In this document: piece after piece, positions 26,362 through 35,132 of the stretch | Position numbering within the stretch: position 1 is the stretch's first letter | Layout of the letters: the number at the start of each line of letters is the position of its first letter | Assembly (NCBI RefSeq): GCF_000426605.1 | Contig: NZ_KE384545.1 | Coordinates: 1-43,476, forward strand | Origin: Propionibacterium acidifaciens DSM 21887 | GTDB taxonomy: Bacteria > Actinomycetota > Actinomycetes > Propionibacteriales > Propionibacteriaceae | Reading direction: 5' to 3' | DNA: 43,476 nucleotides | The notes under the pieces: model-generated | The model's input: only the letters and a program-made list of their open reading frames with translations | Told to the model about the DNA's origin: nothing | The model's database searches: none | Position numbers and translations under genes: made by a program

Positions 26362-26988
26362 TCACTGCGGCGTCGACGCATGCCACTGCGGCGATGCGTT
26401 GAAGTGGTCCAGCCGCCAGCCGGTGCTCGTGAGGGCCAGCCCGGTGGAGCAGCAGTTGTCCATGGAGTCGAGCCGCCACACGGCGTCGACGCCCCAACCG
26501 ACCATGGCCGCAGCGCCCATCCTGATGGCGGTGCCGTGCGAGAAGACGAGCACGACGCCCTCGGGCTCGGACTCGTGGATCCGCTCGAGGGTCCGGCTCA
26601 CGCGCCGCTGGACGAGGGCCCCGGACTCCCCGCCGGGCCACTGGACGTCCCGGCCCGTGCGCCATCCGGCGAGCCGCGGGTCCATGGCCAGCACCTCCTC
26701 CCAGACGCGGCCCTCGGCGTCGCCGAAGTCCATCTCCGCGAGCCGACCGTCGGTGCGGATGTCCAGGCCTGTCAGGGCCGCGACCTCGGCCGCCGTGTCG
26801 TGGGCGCGGCTCAGCGGGGAGCTCCAGATCGCGACCGGCTCGAGCGAGGCGTAGTAGGGAGCGGCGGCCCGCGCCTGCCGTCGGCCGTTCGCGTTGAGGG
26901 GGATGTCCGTGGCCCCCTGCCAGCGCCGCTGGACGTTCCACTCGGTCTGACCGTGGCGCACCATGATCAGACGGGGCCTCACCGACAT
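26362..26988 (-). CDS. histidine phosphatase (phosphoglycerate mutase-like) family protein
   Basis: This 208-residue cytoplasmic phosphatase has the phosphohistidine motif RLIMVRHGQTEWN at residues 6-18, and a second His in VLVFSHGTAIRMG. WSSPLSRAHDTAAEVA is the usual second family motif. Members act on phosphorylated sugars, cobalamin precursors or other metabolites; nothing here fixes the substrate. The ATG is preceded by GGGGAGAGC. It lies 68 bp upstream of glnS on the same strand and may share its message. Confidence 0.85.
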   Translation of the reverse strand: MSVRPRLIMVRHGQTEWNVQRRWQGATDIPLNANGRRQARAAAPYYASLEPVAIWSSPLSRAHDTAAEVAALTGLDIRTDGRLAEMDFGDAEGRVWEEVLAMDPRLAGWRTGRDVQWPGGESGALVQRRVSRTLERIHESEPEGVVLVFSHGTAIRMGAAAMVGWGVDAVWRLDSMDNCCSTGLALTSTGWRLDHFNASPQWHASTPQ

Positions 26989-27176
26989 GCTCTCCCCTTC
27001 CCTTTCCCTCCGACCGGCCGCATCGGACCGGCCGCCCGTACCAGCCTATGGGCCCGGCAGGCCGCGCGGGCGGACGCCCGGACGCGCGGATGCCCCGCGG
27101 GCGGGCCGAGGCGGCGCCGCGGGCGGGCGTTGGCGTAAACTCCCCGCAGAACTTCTCTCAACGACGAAGGACAACC

Positions 27177-28151
27177 ATGAATCGTCGCACCCTGCTCTCC
27201 GCCGCGGGCCTCGCCGCGCTGGCCGGCCCGCTGGCCGCCTGCTCCTCCGACTCGAGCAGCTCGGGTTCCTCGTCGTCGAGCTACTCGATCGGCATCATGC
27301 AGATCCTCACCCACTCCTCGCTGGACGCCGCGAGGGAGGGCTTCAAGGCCGCCTTCTCCGACGCCGGCATCACGTGCGACGTCGACGAGGAGAACGCCCA
27401 GGGCGACCAGACCACCGCGACGAACATCGCCACGAAGTTCGCCTCGCAGAACCTCGACCTGGTCCTGGCCATCGGCACCCCGGCGGCCCAGGCCGCCGCC
27501 CAAGCCGTCACCCAGATCCCCGTCCTGTTCACCGCCGTCACCGATCCGGTGAGCGCCCAGCTCGTCGCCTCAGCCGACGCCCCGGGCGGCAACGTCACCG
27601 GGACGAGCGACATGAACCCGGTCGCCGAGCAGATCGGGCTCATCAAGCAGATCAAGCCCGAGGCCGCCTCGGTCGGCTTCCTCTACTCCTCGGGCGAGGT
27701 CAACTCGCAGGTCCAGATCGACCTGGCCCGCGCGGCCGCCGAGGACCAGGGCCTGAGCGTCCAGGAGAAGACGATCACCAACACCGCGGAGCTCCAGCAG
27801 GCTGCCGAGACCCTCGACGTCGACTCCCTCTACGTGCCCACCGACAACAACGTCGTCTCGGGCCTCGCCACGGTCGTCGCGCTGTGCGAGGACCGCAGGA
27901 TCCCGCTCATCGTCGCCGAGGGCGACTCGGTGCGCAACGGCGGCGTCATCACCTACGGCATCGACTACGTCAAGCTCGGCCGCCAGACCGGCGAGATGGC
28001 CATGCGGATCCTGCGCGACGGCGCGGACCCGGCCACCATGGCGGTCGAGACGCAGTCCGACCTGACCGTCTACGTCAACGAGTCGGCCGCGTCGGCCATG
28101 GGCGTCACGATCCCCGCGGACCTGCTCGACGGCGCGGAGAAGGTCGGCTGA
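27177..28151 (+). CDS. ABC transporter substrate-binding lipoprotein (TrpX-like)
   Basis: This 324-residue lipoprotein has the signal MNRRTLLSAAGLAALAG with lipobox LAAC (Cys near residue 24), then a Ser-rich linker, then a two-lobed binding domain of the family often called TrpX (PF04392-type): IGIMQILTHSSLDAAREGF, IATKFASQNLDLVLAIGTPAAQ, LYVPTDNNVVSG. Relatives with this gene order are predicted tryptophan/tyrosine or other small-molecule importers. It is the first gene of a three-gene operon (permease 7 bp downstream, ATPase 1 bp further). GAAGGAC precedes the ATG and TAAACT at about 27136 could be a -10 box. No T-box leader was recognised in the upstream 188 bases. Confidence 0.85.
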   Translation: MNRRTLLSAAGLAALAGPLAACSSDSSSSGSSSSSYSIGIMQILTHSSLDAAREGFKAAFSDAGITCDVDEENAQGDQTTATNIATKFASQNLDLVLAIGTPAAQAAAQAVTQIPVLFTAVTDPVSAQLVASADAPGGNVTGTSDMNPVAEQIGLIKQIKPEAASVGFLYSSGEVNSQVQIDLARAAAEDQGLSVQEKTITNTAELQQAAETLDVDSLYVPTDNNVVSGLATVVALCEDRRIPLIVAEGDSVRNGGVITYGIDYVKLGRQTGEMAMRILRDGADPATMAVETQSDLTVYVNESAASAMGVTIPADLLDGAEKVG

Positions 28152-28158
28152 TCGGCTC

Positions 28159-29112
28159 ATGCTCGGCGCCATCGAACTGGGCCTCCTCTACGGGCTCATG
28201 GCCCTCGGTGTCTACCTCACCTTCAGGATCCTCGACTTCGCGGATCTGACGGTCGACGGCAGCTTCACCACGGGCGCGGGCGCCTGCGCCCTCATCATCA
28301 CCCACGGCGGAAGCCCCCTGCTGGGCACGCTCGCCGGGTTCGGCGGCGGTCTCGCCGCCGGCGCCGTCACGGGACTGCTCAACACCAAGGGCCGGATCCA
28401 CCCGCTCCTGGCGGGCATCCTCACCCAGATCGCGCTCTACTCGATCAACCTGCGCATCATGGGCAGGGCGAACCTGCCGCTGCTGCGCGCGACGACGCTG
28501 TTCACCCCTCTGACGAACGGCAGGCTGATGGGCACCGGGGTCTCCATCGTCGTCCTCGCCGCGGTGCTGGCCGTGTTCGTCCTGCTCATGGACTGGTTCC
28601 TGTCGACGAACCTCGGATTCGCGATGCGCGCCACCGGCGACAACGAGTCGATGGCCCGGGCCAACGGCATCAACACCGACACGATGAAGATCGTGGGCCT
28701 GGCGCTGTCGAACGGCCTCGTGTCGGCCTCCGGCGCCCTCATCGCCCAGTACCAGGGCTACGCCGACATCTCGATGGGCATCGGCCTCATCGTCGCCGGC
28801 CTGGCCTCGGTGATCATCGGCACGGCGATCTTCGACTCCTCGCGGATCGCCGTCGCCACGGCGGCCGTCTGCTTCGGCTCGATCGCCTACCGCGTGATCA
28901 TCCAGCTGGCCCTCATGGTGGGTCTTCAACCCAACGACATGAAGCTCGTCAGCGCGGTCATCGTCGTCCTGGCCCTGCTCATCCCGCGCTGGGGCGTGTT
29001 CGCCAACACCCGCGCCCGACGGCGCGCCCGCGGCCTGCCGGCAGAGCCCGACGTGACGGCGCCGATCGAGGACCGCGACCCCCTGTCCGGTCTGGTGAAG
29101 CCAGGAGCCTGA
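28159..29112 (+). CDS. ABC transporter permease (branched-chain amino acid type)
   Basis: This 317-residue integral membrane permease of the LivH/RbsC-like fold has about eight to nine membrane segments. Family marks are LTFRILDFADLTVDGSF at the N-terminus and GFAMRATGDNESMARANGI near the coupling loop. It has a hydrophilic C-terminal tail (ANTRARRRARGLPAE). It is paired with the TrpX-like lipoprotein and an ATPase and forms the pore of that importer. It starts 7 bp after the upstream gene. Confidence 0.88.
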   Translation: MLGAIELGLLYGLMALGVYLTFRILDFADLTVDGSFTTGAGACALIITHGGSPLLGTLAGFGGGLAAGAVTGLLNTKGRIHPLLAGILTQIALYSINLRIMGRANLPLLRATTLFTPLTNGRLMGTGVSIVVLAAVLAVFVLLMDWFLSTNLGFAMRATGDNESMARANGINTDTMKIVGLALSNGLVSASGALIAQYQGYADISMGIGLIVAGLASVIIGTAIFDSSRIAVATAAVCFGSIAYRVIIQLALMVGLQPNDMKLVSAVIVVLALLIPRWGVFANTRARRRARGLPAEPDVTAPIEDRDPLSGLVKPGA

Positions 29113-29113
29113 G

Positions 29114-29905
29114 ATGCTTGACGTGGTGAACATTCACAAGGCCTTCCTCCCCGGGACGGCCAACGAGAAGGTCGCCCTGTCGGGGGTCACCCTGCACTTG
29201 GCCGCCGGCGACTTCTGCACCGTCATCGGCTCGAACGGCGCCGGCAAGTCCACCCTGCTGAACGTCGTCTCCGGGCGGTACCGGCCCGACGGCGGCACGG
29301 TGAGGATCGATGGCCGGCGCGTCGACCGCCTGCCCGACCACACAGTCGCCCGGTACGTGGCGCGCGTCTTCCAGGACCCGATGGCCGGCACCGCGGCGCA
29401 CATGACGATCGAGGAGAACCTCTCGCTGGCCATGGGGCGCGGCACCACCCGCGGCCTGGGCCAGGGCGTCACCCGCGCCAAGCGCGAATTCCTCCGCACC
29501 CAGCTCAAGGTCCTCGAGCAGGGCCTCGAGGACCGCCTCACCACGAAGGTCGGCCTGCTCTCGGGCGGCCAGCGCCAGGCGCTGTCGCTCGTCATGGCCA
29601 CCTTCGGCGATCCCAAGGTGCTGCTGCTCGACGAGCACACCGCCGCCCTCGACCCGCAGCGGGCCGAGCTCATCACGAACCTGACGCGCGAGCTGGTCGC
29701 CGAGAAGGGCCTCACGACGCTCATGGTCACGCACAACATGGAGCAGGCCCTGCGCCTGGGCAACCGACTCATCATGATGCACGAGGGGCGGATCATCTTC
29801 GAGCTGAGCGGCCAGGACAAGGCCGGCGCCGGCGTCGAGGACCTCATGGCCGAGTTCGACCGGATCAAGGGTGCTCAGCTGTCCGACCGCACCCTGCTCA
29901 CCTGA
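29114..29905 (+). CDS. ABC transporter ATPase (TrpXYZ-like system)
   Basis: This 263-residue nucleotide-binding subunit has Walker A GSNGAGKST near residue 40, Q-loop VFQDPMAGT, signature LLSGGQRQALS, Walker B VLLLDEHTAAL, and H-loop MVTHNME. It starts one base after the permease stop, so translation is coupled. It powers import of the ligand bound by the lipoprotein at 27177. Confidence 0.92.
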   Translation: MLDVVNIHKAFLPGTANEKVALSGVTLHLAAGDFCTVIGSNGAGKSTLLNVVSGRYRPDGGTVRIDGRRVDRLPDHTVARYVARVFQDPMAGTAAHMTIEENLSLAMGRGTTRGLGQGVTRAKREFLRTQLKVLEQGLEDRLTTKVGLLSGGQRQALSLVMATFGDPKVLLLDEHTAALDPQRAELITNLTRELVAEKGLTTLMVTHNMEQALRLGNRLIMMHEGRIIFELSGQDKAGAGVEDLMAEFDRIKGAQLSDRTLLT

Positions 29906-30043
29906 AGCCCTGCTCCGCCCACCGACCGGACAGGATTGAGTCGGGTACGCTTAACTCTGAGGAATGAATGGCGCCCCGGCGGCGTTCCACCCACTGATGA
30001 GCACCGCGTGCACGAGCGCGCGACGCGAGTGCAGGAGGAGACC

Positions 30044-31045
30044 ATGTTCGAGCCCACATCGCTGTTCCACTACGAGAATTCCGTCGACAAGCGCACGGTC
30101 CACGACCGGGTGCTGGTGATCACCCTGGGCAGCTACGGCGACGCGGGATCGGCCCAGGCCCAGCTCGACGAGCACCTGCTCAACACCCTCGCCCATCGCC
30201 GGCTCGGCTCCTTCGACGTCGACCAGATCACGGACTACCGGGAGCACCGCCCCACGATCGACCTGGACCTCGACCACTACGCCAACTACGCGGCGCCAGC
30301 GATGGAGCTGCACGAGCTCACCGACAAGTCCGGCGCGCCCTTCCTCCTGCTCACCGGCCCCGAGCCGTCGCTGCAGTGGGAGCGCGTCGCCGGCTCGATC
30401 GAGCGCATCGTCGACGAGCTCGACGTGCAGCTCGTGGTGACCGCCCAGGGCATCCCGATGCCGGTGCCCCACACCCGCCCGGTGACACTGACGAAGCTGT
30501 CGACGCGCCCCGAGTTGCTGCCCGGCAACCAGGGCATCGGATCGTTCCGGATGAGCGCGTCCTTCTCGGCGATGATGACCCAGCGCCTCGGCGAGAAGAG
30601 CCTCGACGTCATCAACCTGGCCGCCCACGTGCCGCAGTACCTCACGGACAACGAGTACCCCCAGGCCACGATCGCCCTCGTCCACGGACTGAACCTCAAC
30701 GCCGGCCTCGACGTGCCGATGGGCGACCTCGAGCAGGCGGCCCGCCTGGTGCGCGGCCAGATCGACGCCCAGGTGAACGTCTCCGAGCAGCTGCAGCAGG
30801 TCATCTCCCAGCTCGAGGGCCAGTACGACCGCTTCATGGCGGGCCGTTCCCTGCCGGTCAACGGCGAGAACCTGCCCGACGCCGAGGAGATCGGTCGGGC
30901 GGTCGAGGACTTCCTCGCGAGCCTCGACGACGAGGGCGGGCAGGACGGCGATGCCGGGAACCCGCCCGACGACGAGGAACGGGGCGGGGGCCCGCAGGAC
31001 TCCGGGCCCCATGACGGCCCCGAGCCCGATCACGGGCAGCAGTGA
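30044..31045 (+). CDS. PAC2 family protein
   Basis: This 333-residue protein is of the PAC2 (proteasome assembly chaperone 2-like) family common in actinobacteria, whose role there is not settled. Typical stretches are VLVITLGSYGDAGSAQAQLDEHLL, VVTAQGIPMPVPHTRP, and INLAAHVPQYLTDNEYPQATIALV. Residues from about 300 on form an acidic, low-complexity tail (DDEGGQDGDAGNPPDDEE). AGGAGGAG lies just upstream of the ATG at 30044, which is chosen over the upstream in-frame 29936 start. It is a single gene with its own leader. Confidence 0.85.
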   Translation: MFEPTSLFHYENSVDKRTVHDRVLVITLGSYGDAGSAQAQLDEHLLNTLAHRRLGSFDVDQITDYREHRPTIDLDLDHYANYAAPAMELHELTDKSGAPFLLLTGPEPSLQWERVAGSIERIVDELDVQLVVTAQGIPMPVPHTRPVTLTKLSTRPELLPGNQGIGSFRMSASFSAMMTQRLGEKSLDVINLAAHVPQYLTDNEYPQATIALVHGLNLNAGLDVPMGDLEQAARLVRGQIDAQVNVSEQLQQVISQLEGQYDRFMAGRSLPVNGENLPDAEEIGRAVEDFLASLDDEGGQDGDAGNPPDDEERGGGPQDSGPHDGPEPDHGQQ

Positions 31046-31139
31046 CCCCGCGGCGCCGCGGGCCCGTCCGCGAAGCATGACCCCTCCTGCGTCGGACGAG
31101 CGCCGCTCACGGACGGCCCCGCGCACGAGGCGCCCCTCC

Positions 31140-31913
31140 GCGGCCCCGGCGTCCGACGCGCCCTCGCCCACGTCGACGACCCGGAACGACTGCGCCTCCG
31201 CCGCCGGGTGCTCACCGGCGGACCCGGGCCCCTCGACGCGCTCGACGGACGGGAGCCGACGCTGGTCGAGATGCTCGTCTTCACCGTCTGGCCCGACGGC
31301 GGCGGGTTCACCGGCCTTGACGAGGCGCTCGCGGCGCTCGCGGACGAGCCGGCCGCCCGCGAGGAGTTCCGCCAGGTGCTCGACGTCGCGGCCGGGCGCG
31401 TCCGGCACGTCGCGCGGCCCATCGCCGGACGCCTGCGCGACGGAGGCCCTGCGCGTCCACGCCCACCACACGCGCGAGGAGATCGTCGTCGGCATGCGCC
31501 ACGACGGCTTCCGGCGGCGGCCCGACGCGATCCGCGAGGGCGTCCTCTTCAGCGAGCCCTCAACGCGGACGCGCTGCTCATCACCCTGCGCAAGAACGAG
31601 AAGGGCCACTCCCCGACGACCATGTACCGCGACGTGGCGATCTCCGAGACGCTCTTCCACGGGAGACGCAGTCGACGACCTCGGAGGACTCGCCGACCGC
31701 CCGCCGGCACCCGGGGCTGGACGGCTCGGGCGCCGAGACAGTGCTGTTCGTCCGCGAGGACCGGGCCAGCGAGTTCGGGGCCGGCGCTCCCTATCCGTGC
31801 CTGGGCACGGCCGACCCGGCCACGAGGGCGGCCGCCCCGTCGGCATCGACTGGCGGCTGCGCGAACCCATGCCGGCCGAGGCCTGGACGACGGCGTCGGT
31901 CGCGCGCCCCTGA
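31140..31913 (+). pseudogene. wreck of a DUF3427 DEAD/DEAH helicase gene, C-terminal part
   Basis: Pieces in different frames line up with the C-terminal DUF3427 region of large superfamily II helicases: AHVDDPERLRLRRRVLTGG, LVEMLVFTVWPDGGG, then ALRVHAHHTREEIVVGM, then ALLITLRKNEKGHSPTTMYR, then ETQSTTSEDSPTARR with VLFVREDRASEFGAG, then HEGGRPVGIDWRLREP to the stop at 31911. At least four frameshifts are needed, near 31440, 31560, 31660 (a lost T in an expected Trp codon) and 31810. The helicase core itself is absent. The gene is dead, and such helicases often belong to defence or repair islands. The exact 5' edge is uncertain. Confidence 0.8.
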
Positions 31914-31928
31914 GGTCCGGGCGGGCGC

Positions 31929-32753
31929 TCAGCCCCGGAGGGCGCCGGGCCGCTGGGACGGGACCGGCCACGCGTGCCGCATCGGACCGGGATCGGCCGG
32001 CTCGCGGTAGTACTCGGTGCCGAACATGATGGCGAAGACCTCGGAGGACAACGACAGGAAGACGCCGACGTCGCTCGCCTGGCTGGCGTGGGCCTCCAGG
32101 GCGCGGTGCTTGGTGGCGATGACGCGCTCAGGAAGATCGACCGCCCAGCGGATCTGCGACTGGGGGGAGCCGATCGGCCTCCCGTCGTCGCCCACGGCGG
32201 CAGGGTCCCAGAAGCCCTCGTCCTCGATGCCCATGGCCCTCGCCCTCGCGTAGCGCTCGGCGATGGCGTTCTGGTTCATCGTCTCCTCGAGCACGCGCAG
32301 CCCGGGGCCGAGCAGATCCGCCGCAGCGGCGCCGACTCGGTGCACCATCAGATGGTCGGGATGGCCGTAGTTGCCGTGCGGGTCGTAGTGGACGAGCACA
32401 TCGGCGTCCTCCTCGCGCAGGACCCCGACCAGCCTCTCGGCGACCGACCCGGGGTCCGCATTGCAGAAGGCCCTCGGGTCACGGTTGGAGTCCCAGCCGG
32501 TCATCCCGGAGTCGGCGAAACCCAGCCGGACGATCCGGTCGATGCCGATGACCTCGGCGGCGTGCTCGTGCTCGGCCCGACGGTGGGCCGCCAGCCCGGC
32601 GGGGTCGAGGCCGTCGGGCACGACGCCGAGGGCCCCGTCGGTCGCGAGGACCTCGATGACACGGTCGCCGCGCTCGTGCGCCATGGCCATGGTCCCGGAG
32701 GTCTGGCTGGCCTCGTCGTCCGGATGCGCGTGGAGGAAGACCCGGTTCGTCAC
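31929..32753 (-). CDS. PIG-L / LmbE-like deacetylase
   Basis: This 274-residue zinc-dependent N-deacetylase-type protein has AHPDDE at residues 9-14 (zinc ligands His and Asp-Asp), and HPDHLMVH further on carrying the third zinc ligand. Actinobacterial members include MshB and Mca of mycothiol metabolism, which act on glucosaminyl-inositol or its conjugates, but the sequence does not let me separate these from other LmbE proteins. The GTG start has GGAAGGA about 8 bases upstream. It is adjacent to the helicase wreck on one side and divergent from the rhomboid-fold gene on the other. Confidence 0.8.
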   Translation of the reverse strand: MTNRVFLHAHPDDEASQTSGTMAMAHERGDRVIEVLATDGALGVVPDGLDPAGLAAHRRAEHEHAAEVIGIDRIVRLGFADSGMTGWDSNRDPRAFCNADPGSVAERLVGVLREEDADVLVHYDPHGNYGHPDHLMVHRVGAAAADLLGPGLRVLEETMNQNAIAERYARARAMGIEDEGFWDPAAVGDDGRPIGSPQSQIRWAVDLPERVIATKHRALEAHASQASDVGVFLSLSSEVFAIMFGTEYYREPADPGPMRHAWPVPSQRPGALRG

Positions 32754-32851
32754 CCGGCCATCCTTCCACCGTCCCCGGACCGGCCATGCCCCTCACGCCC
32801 TGGGCTGAACGGCGCACGGACCCGCCCGGAACGACCCCGTAGACTGGCCTG

Positions 32852-33841
32852 GTGAGCGACGCGACGAGCACTGGCGGGGACATCGGGCGCACTCCCCCGC
32901 CCGGAACGCCCGACTTCGCGGCACCCGAGTCCCCGTGGCCGCCGCTGGACACGCGGGGGCCGGGCCTGCAGGCCTCCGGGCACGCTGCCGGCGGCGCCCC
33001 GGCGGGCCCCGGCCCGGTGCCGGGCTGGCCGCCTCAGGACCCGCCGACGCAGGACGCACGGCCCGGCGCAGGCGCGCAGGGATCCCCGTGGGGCCCGCCT
33101 CGTCCGCAGGAGCACCAAGCGGCACCCGGTCTGCCGGGCCCTGCGGGCCCGGCGCCGCGGCCCCCGCGTCCGGCGGCCGCGTCCGACGGGTACGTCGCCC
33201 CGGACAGGGACGCCGACACCGGCAGGCCCGTCGTCACGTACACGATGATGGCGATCTGCGGGGCCCTGTGGCTGCTCACGACGGTCGCCCCTCGCCTGAC
33301 GGGCGTCCTCGAGCTCGTTCCCGATCTGGCCCTCCACCAGCCGTGGCGCCTGCTCACCGGCGGTTTCCTGTACCTGGGCGGCAGCCTCCTCGACATCAGC
33401 CTCGGCCTGCTCACGATCTGGATCGTCGGTCAGGCCATCGAGCCCGCCATGGGGCGCAGGGACTTCCTCCTGCTGTACCTGCTGAGTCTGCTCGGCGGCT
33501 CGGCCGCCGCCGTGCTGTGGAGCCGGGCCAGCCACGGATCCCTGCTCGTCAGCGGGGCGTCCGCAGCGATCTGGGGCATGTTCGGCGTCCTGGTGACCCT
33601 CCGCCCGAAGGGCTGGTCGAAGGAGTCGACGAGCGGCCTCTGGGTGCTCGTCGGGCTGAACGTCCTCTACGTCATCCTCATCCCGACGATCGCCTGGCAG
33701 GTCAAGCTCGGCGGCTTCCTCATCGGCCTGGCCGCCGGCGTGCTCGTGAGGACGCGCGGCCGGGCGGGCCGGAGCACGCGCGCCCTGTGGCTGCTGCTCG
33801 TCCCGATCGTCCTGGCCCTGGGCGTCGCAGCACTGCCGTGA
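32852..33841 (+). CDS. rhomboid-fold membrane protein, catalytic histidines missing
   Basis: This 329-residue protein has a Pro/Gly/Ala-rich cytoplasmic N-terminus of about 120 residues, then six membrane segments of the rhomboid fold. WRLLTGGFLYLGG, the segment after it, VSGASAAIWGMFG and QVKLGGFLIGLAAG align with rhomboid landmarks. The serine position is kept (Ser237), but the TM2 HxxxN motif is Asp181-x-x-x-Gly185, the nearby His is Tyr174, and the catalytic His of the last segment is Lys285. It is therefore probably a pseudoprotease that binds membrane proteins instead of cutting them. It has a GTG start with a weak ribosome site. Confidence 0.78.
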   Translation: MSDATSTGGDIGRTPPPGTPDFAAPESPWPPLDTRGPGLQASGHAAGGAPAGPGPVPGWPPQDPPTQDARPGAGAQGSPWGPPRPQEHQAAPGLPGPAGPAPRPPRPAAASDGYVAPDRDADTGRPVVTYTMMAICGALWLLTTVAPRLTGVLELVPDLALHQPWRLLTGGFLYLGGSLLDISLGLLTIWIVGQAIEPAMGRRDFLLLYLLSLLGGSAAAVLWSRASHGSLLVSGASAAIWGMFGVLVTLRPKGWSKESTSGLWVLVGLNVLYVILIPTIAWQVKLGGFLIGLAAGVLVRTRGRAGRSTRALWLLLVPIVLALGVAALP

Positions 33842-33869
33842 GGCCCCGCCTCGTTCGGACGGGCCGCCC

Positions 33870-34490
33870 TCATTCGAACAGCTCGGTGCCCCCGCCGCCG
33901 CGGCGCACGATGAGCGGCTCGTCGCCGGTCAGGTCGATGACAGTGGTCGGCAGGCGCCCTGCGTCGCCGGAGTCGAGGACGGCGTCGACATCGTTGTCGA
34001 GGGCCTCCTTGATCTGCCAGCCGTCGGCCAAGGGCTCGTCCTGCCCGGGCAGGACGAGTGTCGACGAGACGATCGGCTCGTCGAGGGCGTTGATGAGCGC
34101 CAGCGCCGTCACGTGGTCGGGCACGCGCGCCCCCACCGTGCGGTGGCTCGGGTGCAGCATGGAGCGCGGCACGTCACGGCTGGCGCGCAGGATGAACGTG
34201 TAGGGCCCCGGGGTCGCCGCCTTGACGGCCCGGAACTGCCGGTTGCCCATCTCGACGTACCTGCCGAGCTGGGCGAAATCGCTCACGACGACCGACAGGT
34301 GGTGCCTCTCGTCGAGCTCGCGGATGCGCCGGATGCGCTCGATGCCGGCCCGGTTGCCGTACGCCGCGCCGAGTGCGAACCCCGAGTCCGTCGGGTAGGC
34401 GATGACGGCCCCGTCGCGGAGCAGCTCGGCCGTCTGGTTGATCGAGCGCTGCTGCGGGTTCTCCGGGTGCACGGGATAGTAACGAGCCAT
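33870..34490 (-). CDS. YrdC/YciO-family threonylcarbamoyl-AMP synthase-like protein
   Basis: This 206-residue protein has the YrdC fold, with GAVIAYPTDSGFALGAAYGN near the start, RIRELDERHHLSVVVSDF, and TPGPYTFILRASRDVPRSM as nucleotide-binding landmarks. The family includes TsaC/Sua5, which makes threonylcarbamoyl-AMP for the t6A modification of ANN-decoding tRNAs. The N-terminal string MARYYPVHPENPQQRSI resembles the YciO branch, whose role is less certain. It lacks the C-terminal Sua5 domain. Its convergent neighbour is the rhomboid-fold gene, 28 bp away. Confidence 0.85.
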   Translation of the reverse strand: MARYYPVHPENPQQRSINQTAELLRDGAVIAYPTDSGFALGAAYGNRAGIERIRRIRELDERHHLSVVVSDFAQLGRYVEMGNRQFRAVKAATPGPYTFILRASRDVPRSMLHPSHRTVGARVPDHVTALALINALDEPIVSSTLVLPGQDEPLADGWQIKEALDNDVDAVLDSGDAGRLPTTVIDLTGDEPLIVRRGGGGTELFE

Positions 34491-34522
34491 GGAACCAGAC
34501 TAGAACGGTGCACGGGCCCGCC

Positions 34523-34963
34523 TCACCCCTGCCGCAGGTCCGCCTCGGCCCGCCCGGTGACGGTGAACCGGTCGATGCCGATGAGGCCGAGGAAGACCGT
34601 GTCGCTCGTGGCCGTGGTGCTCACCCGCACCCGGCGGTCGGGGCCGATGGACACCTCGACGTCGGCGGCGCCGTACCCGCGCGCCGTGTCGGTGGCTTCG
34701 GCGATCGCCCGGGCGTCGCCGGAGGATCCCTGCAGCCGCGACGTCGCCGCCTCGTCGGTGGCGGCGCGGGCGCCGGCCGCCGCGGCGACCTGGGCCCGAC
34801 GCTGGGCGGACAGGCGCGCGGCGCCGTCGACCGCCAGGCCCGCCACGAGGATGAACGCGGGCATGACCGCAGCGAGCAGGGTGCTGACGCTCATGCCGCG
34901 CTCGTCGCGGACCGACCGGCGGGGCGCGGCGGGGAGGCGACCCGGAAGGGGTTCTCGCTTCAT
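34523..34963 (-). CDS. TadE-like pilus/secretion protein
   Basis: This 146-residue protein has a basic N-terminus, one hydrophobic segment (MSVSTLLAAVMPAFILVAGLA, about residues 24-44), then DGAARLSAQRRAQVAAAAGARAA. This matches TadE/RsaF-type pseudopilin-like proteins of Flp pilus loci. The start at 34963 is taken because GGAG lies 10 bases upstream. No other tad genes are in the window, so it may be the edge of a locus reduced to one gene, or an orphan. It is divergent from pfp. Confidence 0.65.
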   Translation of the reverse strand: MKREPLPGRLPAAPRRSVRDERGMSVSTLLAAVMPAFILVAGLAVDGAARLSAQRRAQVAAAAGARAATDEAATSRLQGSSGDARAIAEATDTARGYGAADVEVSIGPDRRVRVSTTATSDTVFLGLIGIDRFTVTGRAEADLRQG

Positions 34964-35132
34964 CGCATGCTCCAAAGGGTGGGGGCTGGGCCCAGTGTGG
35001 CACGGGAAGCCCCGGCCGGGACAGGGCTGTGGACATCGCCCGGTGAGCGGGCCCCTCATCGCCGTCCCGGTGGCCTAGTCTTGAGGTGTTGGCCCGCACC
35101 AGGGCGGGCCCGGCTCATGGAAAGGCTCCCAC

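Noticed and set aside
27060-27130. G/C-rich repeated GGGCGG strings before the ABC importer operon
   Set aside because: No fixed unit or spacing; it looks like ordinary high-GC intergenic sequence.
31208-32029. Open frame of 273 codons as an intact gene
   Set aside because: Only short pieces match the DUF3427 region and the rest is Arg/Pro-rich; matches jump frames, so it is a frameshifted pseudogene.
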